Assembly: GCA_937899995.1 (NCBI GenBank)
Contig: CALCCK010000016.1
Span: 1-45,008, forward strand
Direction: 5' to 3'
Length of the DNA: 45,008 nucleotides
DNA from: an uncultured Gammaproteobacteria bacterium
Lineage (GTDB): Bacteria > Pseudomonadota > Gammaproteobacteria > PS1 > Pseudothioglobaceae
Positions 41,463-45,008 of this stretch are shown here, in pieces (positions within the stretch are counted from its first letter, which is position 1; each line of letters begins with the position of its first letter). The notes beneath the pieces are model-generated. The model was not told the origin of the DNA. It searched no databases and saw only the letters and a list, made by a program, of their open reading frames with translations. Made by a program: the position numbers and the translations under genes.

Positions 41463-41487
41463 CATAACATAACATAACATGACATGA
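41463..41487 (-). repeat. Pentanucleotide tandem repeat in a leader region
   Basis: Five 5-base units on + (CATAA three times, CATGA twice); on - each unit ends in ATG. The array lies between a candidate extended -10 (TGGTATATT, near 41490-41498 on -) and the ribosome site of the winged-helix gene. Unit gain or loss would change the leader length and the frame of two upstream ATG codons. Confidence 0.8.
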
Positions 41488-41530
41488 CAAATATACCATA
41501 ATTCTTATTATTTACAGCTCAATTTTATTG

Positions 41531-41572
41531 CTAATTTTAAGGAAGGCCATACTTATTTTTTATTAAAATTAG
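41531..41572. repeat. 10-bp inverted repeat between divergent genes
   Basis: CTAATTTTAA (41531-41540) and TTAAAATTAG (41563-41572) are perfect inverted copies around 22 bases. They lie between the winged-helix gene (-) and the HU-like gene (+). A smaller palindrome AGAATG-AAC-CATTCT is at 41673-41687. Either could be an operator; the rest of 41488-41736 shows no gene. Confidence 0.5.
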
Positions 41573-41736
41573 TTTTAGGAGCACAGATTAGCCCATTACT
41601 CGTATAGCACCTCTCTTAATTTGAAAAATATTTAATAGTTCATAAAGACACAATAATAGATTAAAAAATGATAGAATGAACCATTCTTTATGTTGAAGTG
41701 CATTAATTTTCCTTTACCATTATAATTAGGGGTTTT

Positions 41737-42009
41737 ATGATTACTGATAAATTAATCAATGAAATAGCTTTAGAAGCAGGAATATCTAGAGCAGATGCTA
41801 AACATATACTGCAAATAATAACTGATACTATTATAGAGTCAATTGCTCATGGTGAGAAAGTTGAGCTAGATGGTTTTGGCAGTTTCTTTTCTAAGCCTTT
41901 GTCTGCATATGCGCAAGAAGATAAAAATACCACAAACGTCAACATGAATGTGCTTGCTTTTAAACAAAGTAACGCTTTAAGTGCATCTATTAACCAGACT
42001 TATAAATAA
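41737..42009 (+). CDS. HU/IHF-like protein with atypical arm
   Basis: A 90-residue member of the bacterial histone-like HU/IHF family. The N-terminal helices (ITDKLINEIALEAGISRADA), the GEKVELDGFGSF turn (39-50) and the C-terminal LAFKQSNALSASIN fit the fold. The beta-arm between them (51-72) is about four residues shorter than in HU and lacks the RxGRNPxTG motif, including the intercalating proline, and is rich in Asn and Thr. It may not bend DNA, or may bind something else. AGGGG precedes the ATG, and a TATAAT lies at 41721-41726, very close to the gene. Confidence 0.8.
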   Translation: MITDKLINEIALEAGISRADAKHILQIITDTIIESIAHGEKVELDGFGSFFSKPLSAYAQEDKNTTNVNMNVLAFKQSNALSASINQTYK

Positions 42010-42055
42010 AAACATATTCAAAAATGCAAGATATTATGAAAACAAGAGGAAGCAT

Positions 42056-42160
42056 ATGCTCACGCTCATCAAGTATGTGTCTATACCTACTCGCCATAAT
42101 TTTGTTGCCTTATGTTATTTGGCAATTGTATTTCTTTATATAGAGGAAGTGTCAGTCTAG
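42056..42160 (+). CDS. Possible 34-residue membrane peptide
   Basis: An open frame from ATG at 42056 to TAG at 42158-42160, preceded by AGAGGA at a suitable distance (about 42046-42051). The product MLTLIKYVSIPTRHNFVALC and the following LAIVFLYIEEVSV have one hydrophobic stretch of about 14 residues. It follows the HU-like gene on the same strand. A second frame here (from 42024) would give a 39-residue hydrophobic peptide but has no ribosome site. Chance is a real alternative, because part of it coincides with the 18-base direct repeat. Confidence 0.25.
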   Translation: MLTLIKYVSIPTRHNFVALCYLAIVFLYIEEVSV

Positions 42161-42199
42161 TTAACTATGCTAAAGCAAAAGCTCGCCATAATTTTGTTG
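42090..42199. repeat. 18-bp direct repeat at the end of the PfkB gene
   Basis: CTCGCCATAATTTTGTTG occurs at 42090-42107 and again at 42182-42199, where it encodes the last residues (QQNYGE) of the PfkB-family enzyme. The outer copy lies in non-coding DNA 92 bases away. It may mark an old duplication, deletion or insertion boundary next to the accessory stretch. Confidence 0.8.
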
Positions 42200-43111
42200 A
42201 TATAGACGTTCAATTTCGGCCAAATCAAACTGATGGTTTTGCGTACCTAAATGTGCAATTTTAATCGCACCCAACAATCCTGCCAACTGACCAGTAGTCT
42301 TCCAATCTAGATCATTCATTAGTCCATACAATAACCCGGCACGATAAGCATCCCCACAGCCTGTCGGATCTTGTGTTGCGTTAGCCTTAGCAGGGGCAAT
42401 GTTAATGACTTCGCCTCCGGTATGGATCTCACTACCATCGCCGCCTTTGGTAATAATCAGCGCATCTACCATTGAGGCGATGGTTTGCACATCAAGCCCA
42501 GTTTTGTCTTGCAACATTTGTGATTCATAATCATTCATAGCCACATAAGTTGCCTGCTCAACAAATGTGGTAAGCTCTTCACCTGAAAACATGGGCATGC
42601 CCTGACCTGGATCAAACATAAAAGGTATGCCAGCATCAGCAAACTGTTTCGCATGCTCGATCATACCATCGCGCCCATCTGGGGAAACAATGCCAATATC
42701 AACATTGCTAGCATCGCTGACTTTATTTTGATGAGAATTACTCATTGCCCCCGGATGAAAAGCCGTGATTTGATTGTCGTCCATGTCAGTAGTAATAAAG
42801 GCTTGACCTGTATAAGTGTCTTTAATCACTTTAATATGTGTAGTATTCATATGGTGAGTTTCCATCCAGCCCATGTATGGTGCAAAATCCTCGCCTACGG
42901 TTGCCATAGGCACAGAATTGGCACCTAGCATATGCAAATTGTAAGCGATATTGCCACCACAACCACCAAACTCTTTGCGCAACGTTGGCACTAAAAAAGA
43001 AATATTTAACATGTGTACCTTATCTGGCAAGATGTGATTTTTAAACTGGTCTTGAAAAACCATAATCGAATCAAAGGCATAAGAGCCACAAATCAGTGCT
43101 TTTTTTGTCAT
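42170..43111 (-). CDS. PfkB-family sugar/nucleoside kinase, adenosine-kinase-like
   Basis: A 313-residue ribokinase-family enzyme. The N-terminal ALICGSYAFDSIMVF, the FGGCGGNIAYNLHMLG substrate block (48-63), and the C-terminal DPTGCGDAYRAGLLYGL with catalytic D254 are seen. The GCGDA form, with cysteine instead of the usual alanine, and YAFDSIM recall bacterial adenosine kinases, so salvage of adenosine to AMP is the likely reaction, but sugars cannot be excluded. I chose the ATG at 43111 (AAGGAG about ten bases upstream) over one at 43138. Confidence 0.85.
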   Translation of the reverse strand: MTKKALICGSYAFDSIMVFQDQFKNHILPDKVHMLNISFLVPTLRKEFGGCGGNIAYNLHMLGANSVPMATVGEDFAPYMGWMETHHMNTTHIKVIKDTYTGQAFITTDMDDNQITAFHPGAMSNSHQNKVSDASNVDIGIVSPDGRDGMIEHAKQFADAGIPFMFDPGQGMPMFSGEELTTFVEQATYVAMNDYESQMLQDKTGLDVQTIASMVDALIITKGGDGSEIHTGGEVINIAPAKANATQDPTGCGDAYRAGLLYGLMNDLDWKTTGQLAGLLGAIKIAHLGTQNHQFDLAEIERLYQQNYGELLL

Positions 43112-43160
43112 GTTATTTTTTCTCCTTATTTTATGCAATTCGGCATAAGTCCTGCCTATG

Positions 43161-44084
43161 TCATCTTAATTCTTCGGGCACAGGAAAATGAATGTTTTCC
43201 TGTGTACCACTTACTTCGATTACCTCAGTCGCACCGTAATCATATAAATAGTTAATCACTTCTTGCACCAAAACTTCTGGTGCTGAAGCCCCAGCAGTTA
43301 CGCCAACGGTATTTGCTCCCTCTAACCAACTTGATTCTATCTCGTCAGCGCCATCAATTAAATAAGCGCTTTTATGCAATTTCTCAGCAATTTCTCGCAA
43401 ACGATTTGAATTACTAGAATTTTTAGAGCCAAGCACCAACAATACATCAGAGTCTTGCATTAGCGTTTTAACAGCGTCTTGTCGATTTTGTGTAGCGTAA
43501 CAAATGTCGTCTTTTTTTGGTGATTTTATTTCAGGAAATTTGTTTTTAAGCGCATCAACAATCTGCTGTGTATCATCCACTGACAAAGTGGTTTGTGTTG
43601 TATAAGACAAATGTTCATTGGTCAAATCTAGCTTATCGACATCAGCCACAGTTTCAATCAACTCGACACTAGTGCCTTCACTTGACTGGCCTAGGGTGCC
43701 CTCTACCTCAGGGTGACCTTTGTGGCCAATGAGAATAACCTTATGATTTTGTTTTTGTTTGCGTGCCACCTCTTTATGCACTTTGGTTACCAATGGGCAA
43801 GTGGCATCATAAATAATGGCGCCAATATCTGTTGCTTGTTGTCGCACCGCCTGAGAGACACCATGTGCACTAAAAATAACCACCTCGCCTGCAGGAACTT
43901 CCACGATCTCTTTTACAAAAATAGCACCTTTCGACTTAAGATTATCCACCACGAATTTATTATGTACTACTTCATTGCGCACATAGATAGGCACGCCGTG
44001 TCGCTCAATAGCACGCTCTACAATTTCAATAGCACGATCAACGCCTGCACAAAACCCTCTTGGATTGGCTAATAAAACTTTCAT
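43161..44084 (-). CDS. ispH: 4-hydroxy-3-methylbut-2-enyl diphosphate reductase
   Basis: A 307-residue iron-sulfur enzyme, the last step of the MEP isoprenoid pathway, giving IPP and DMAPP. The three cluster cysteines are C12 (GFCAGV), C96 (DATCPLV) and C195 ([11 protein letters not shown]). The active-site histidines lie in NEVVHN and SAHGVS. Length matches E. coli IspH (316). It overlaps slpA by ATGA and follows accD-slpA, a common gammaproteobacterial slpA-ispH arrangement. Confidence 0.96.
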   Translation of the reverse strand: MKVLLANPRGFCAGVDRAIEIVERAIERHGVPIYVRNEVVHNKFVVDNLKSKGAIFVKEIVEVPAGEVVIFSAHGVSQAVRQQATDIGAIIYDATCPLVTKVHKEVARKQKQNHKVILIGHKGHPEVEGTLGQSSEGTSVELIETVADVDKLDLTNEHLSYTTQTTLSVDDTQQIVDALKNKFPEIKSPKKDDICYATQNRQDAVKTLMQDSDVLLVLGSKNSSNSNRLREIAEKLHKSAYLIDGADEIESSWLEGANTVGVTAGASAPEVLVQEVINYLYDYGATEVIEVSGTQENIHFPVPEELR

Positions 44085-44491
44085 TTGTTTTTCTCAAGTA
44101 TCTCTACTTGGAATGACACATCGCAGCCTGCTAACGGGTGGTTGAAATTAACTGTGATTTTGTCACCATTAATTTCGTCGATACAACCAACATAGGAATC
44201 ACCAATAGGAGTTTCAAATTCAACGGCAGCATCCACTTCAACAACCATGTCTTCTGGAAATTCTGAACGATTCATCACCTGTATAGCTTCATCATAAATG
44301 GGGCCAAATGCTTCATCAGAGCTTAAGAGAAAGGTTTGTAATTTGCCAACTTTTGCTTCTTCTATGCAAGACTCTAAACAAGGGTCAAGCTGTCCGTCGC
44401 CAATCTCAAATTCGAAAGGGGTATCAAGCGTTTCATCGGCTAGCGCACCATTAGCGTGCGTAAGTTTGTACAGTAGTTTGTATTTAGCCAT
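44081..44491 (-). CDS. slpA: FKBP-type peptidyl-prolyl isomerase SlpA
   Basis: A 136-residue protein of the SlpA/FkpB family, a small FKBP isomerase with an inserted chaperone-like flap domain. Conserved blocks seen are the [13 protein letters not shown] near residues 31-43, the insert with [14 protein letters not shown], and the C-terminal [17 protein letters not shown]. The start used is ATG at 44491; an ATG upstream would add 18 residues without relatives. The start overlaps the end of accD by eight bases, and the stop overlaps ispH. Confidence 0.93.
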   Translation of the reverse strand: MAKYKLLYKLTHANGALADETLDTPFEFEIGDGQLDPCLESCIEEAKVGKLQTFLLSSDEAFGPIYDEAIQVMNRSEFPEDMVVEVDAAVEFETPIGDSYVGCIDEINGDKITVNFNHPLAGCDVSFQVEILEKNK

Positions 44492-44873
44492 GTAGTGCTT
44501 GCAACAACTGGTGTACTTTATCACGTAAGTCTCGGCGATGTACAATTAGATCAATGGCTCCTTTTTCTAATAAGAACTCACTACGTTGAAAGCCCTCAGG
44601 TAGGGTTTCACGTACAGTTTGTTCAACCACACGTGGCCCAGCAAATCCAATCAGGGCATTCGGCTCAGCAATGTGGATATCACCCAACATAGCAAAACTG
44701 GCGGATACACCGCCCATGGTTGGGTCAGTCAGGATAGAGAAGAATGGAATTTTCTTATCACTAAGGAATTTTAAAATCAAAGCAGTTTTGCTCATTTGCA
44801 TCAAAGAAAATAAGCCTTCTTGCATACGTGCACCACCCGAAGCTGAAAAACAAATAAGTGGTGAATTGGTACG
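44484..44873 (-). CDS. accD: Acetyl-CoA carboxylase carboxyltransferase beta subunit, C-terminal fragment
   Basis: About 130 residues of the carboxyltransferase beta subunit, which with AccA makes malonyl-CoA. Visible are [55 protein letters not shown] and [15 protein letters not shown], near identical in layout to E. coli AccD. The N-terminal zinc domain is missing because the contig ends in adapter; the residues MLFRS that precede the insert in frame are adapter-derived. The C-terminus stops soon after [13 protein letters not shown], without the tail of E. coli AccD. Confidence 0.95.
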   Translation of the reverse strand, partial: RTNSPLICFSASGGARMQEGLFSLMQMSKTALILKFLSDKKIPFFSILTDPTMGGVSASFAMLGDIHIAEPNALIGFAGPRVVEQTVRETLPEGFQRSEFLLEKGAIDLIVHRRDLRDKVHQLLQALHG

Positions 44874-45008
44874 AGATCGGAAGAGCACACGTCTGAACTC
44901 CAGTCACAAGCCTATATCGTATGCCGGCGTCTGCTTGAAAAAAAAAAAGTTAAACACGGACTCACAGTAGATAGACTATCAAGCCATCCGAACTGACTGC
45001 GAACCAAC
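44874..45008. other. Sequencing adapter and read noise, not genomic
   Basis: Bases 44874-44907 match the TruSeq read-2 adapter (AGATCGGAAGAGCACACGTC onward), 44908-44913 are the index AAGCCT, and 44914-44937 match the P7 end with three mismatches. Eleven A and 60 unassignable bases follow. The index is the reverse complement of the one at the other contig end. Confidence 0.97.

Overview
The window is one AT-rich bacterial contig whose two ends are not biological. Positions 1-130 and 44874-45008 carry Illumina adapter sequence with the same 6-base index (AGGCTT, read as AAGCCT at the other end), homopolymer tails and unassignable bases. The genomic part is therefore about 131-44873, and the first and last genes (an alanine dehydrogenase C-terminus and accD) are cut at the adapter junctions.

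The gene content is that of a gammaproteobacterium with a compact genome: FabA/FabB unsaturated fatty acid synthesis, cvpA-purF-metZ, E. coli-type GshA, TrxC, YajC-SecD-SecF, Mfd, SlpA-IspH, and an rRNA operon in the order 16S-tRNA-Ile-tRNA-Ala-23S-5S. My inference, which a 16S search would settle, is a sulfur-oxidising lineage of the SUP05/Thioglobaceae type, free-living or a symbiont of marine invertebrates. I base this on overall composition and protein resemblance, not on a database search.

Layout. 131-9556: nucleotide, folate, methionine and fatty-acid genes, mostly on +, as xthA-trmB-fxsA-folC, cvpA-purF-metZ and fabA-fabB. A shared bidirectional terminator lies at 9574-9605. 9625-14065: serS-yajC-secD-secF on -. 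14148-16677: small + genes (rhodanese, an unknown protein, thioredoxin 2, a YdjM-type membrane protein), with a foldable intergenic element at 15578-15658. 16808-22468: a complete rRNA operon on - with promoter, boxA copies, RNase III stems and terminator. 22512-27999: a tight - cluster gshA-mnmE-sensor kinase-response regulator-rhodanese that joins glutathione synthesis, a NarX/NarL-like redox two-component system and sulfane-sulfur chemistry. 28037-35240: a Nudix-ThiE fusion, a decayed comF remnant, yaaA, a gltB without gltD, a small lipoprotein and folA. 35297-39330: maf and mfd.

39322-42160 is the one clearly accessory stretch. It holds three small multi-spanning membrane proteins in tandem (two obvious paralogues and one diverged, resembling the MASE1 sensory membrane domain but with no output domain). 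Upstream is a small winged-helix regulator whose leader carries a pentanucleotide repeat. Divergent from it is a HU-like protein that lacks the DNA-intercalating arm motif, followed by a possible 34-residue membrane peptide. This is the best candidate for an undescribed system. 42170-44873 returns to core genes: a PfkB-family adenosine-kinase-like enzyme and the accD-slpA-ispH cluster.
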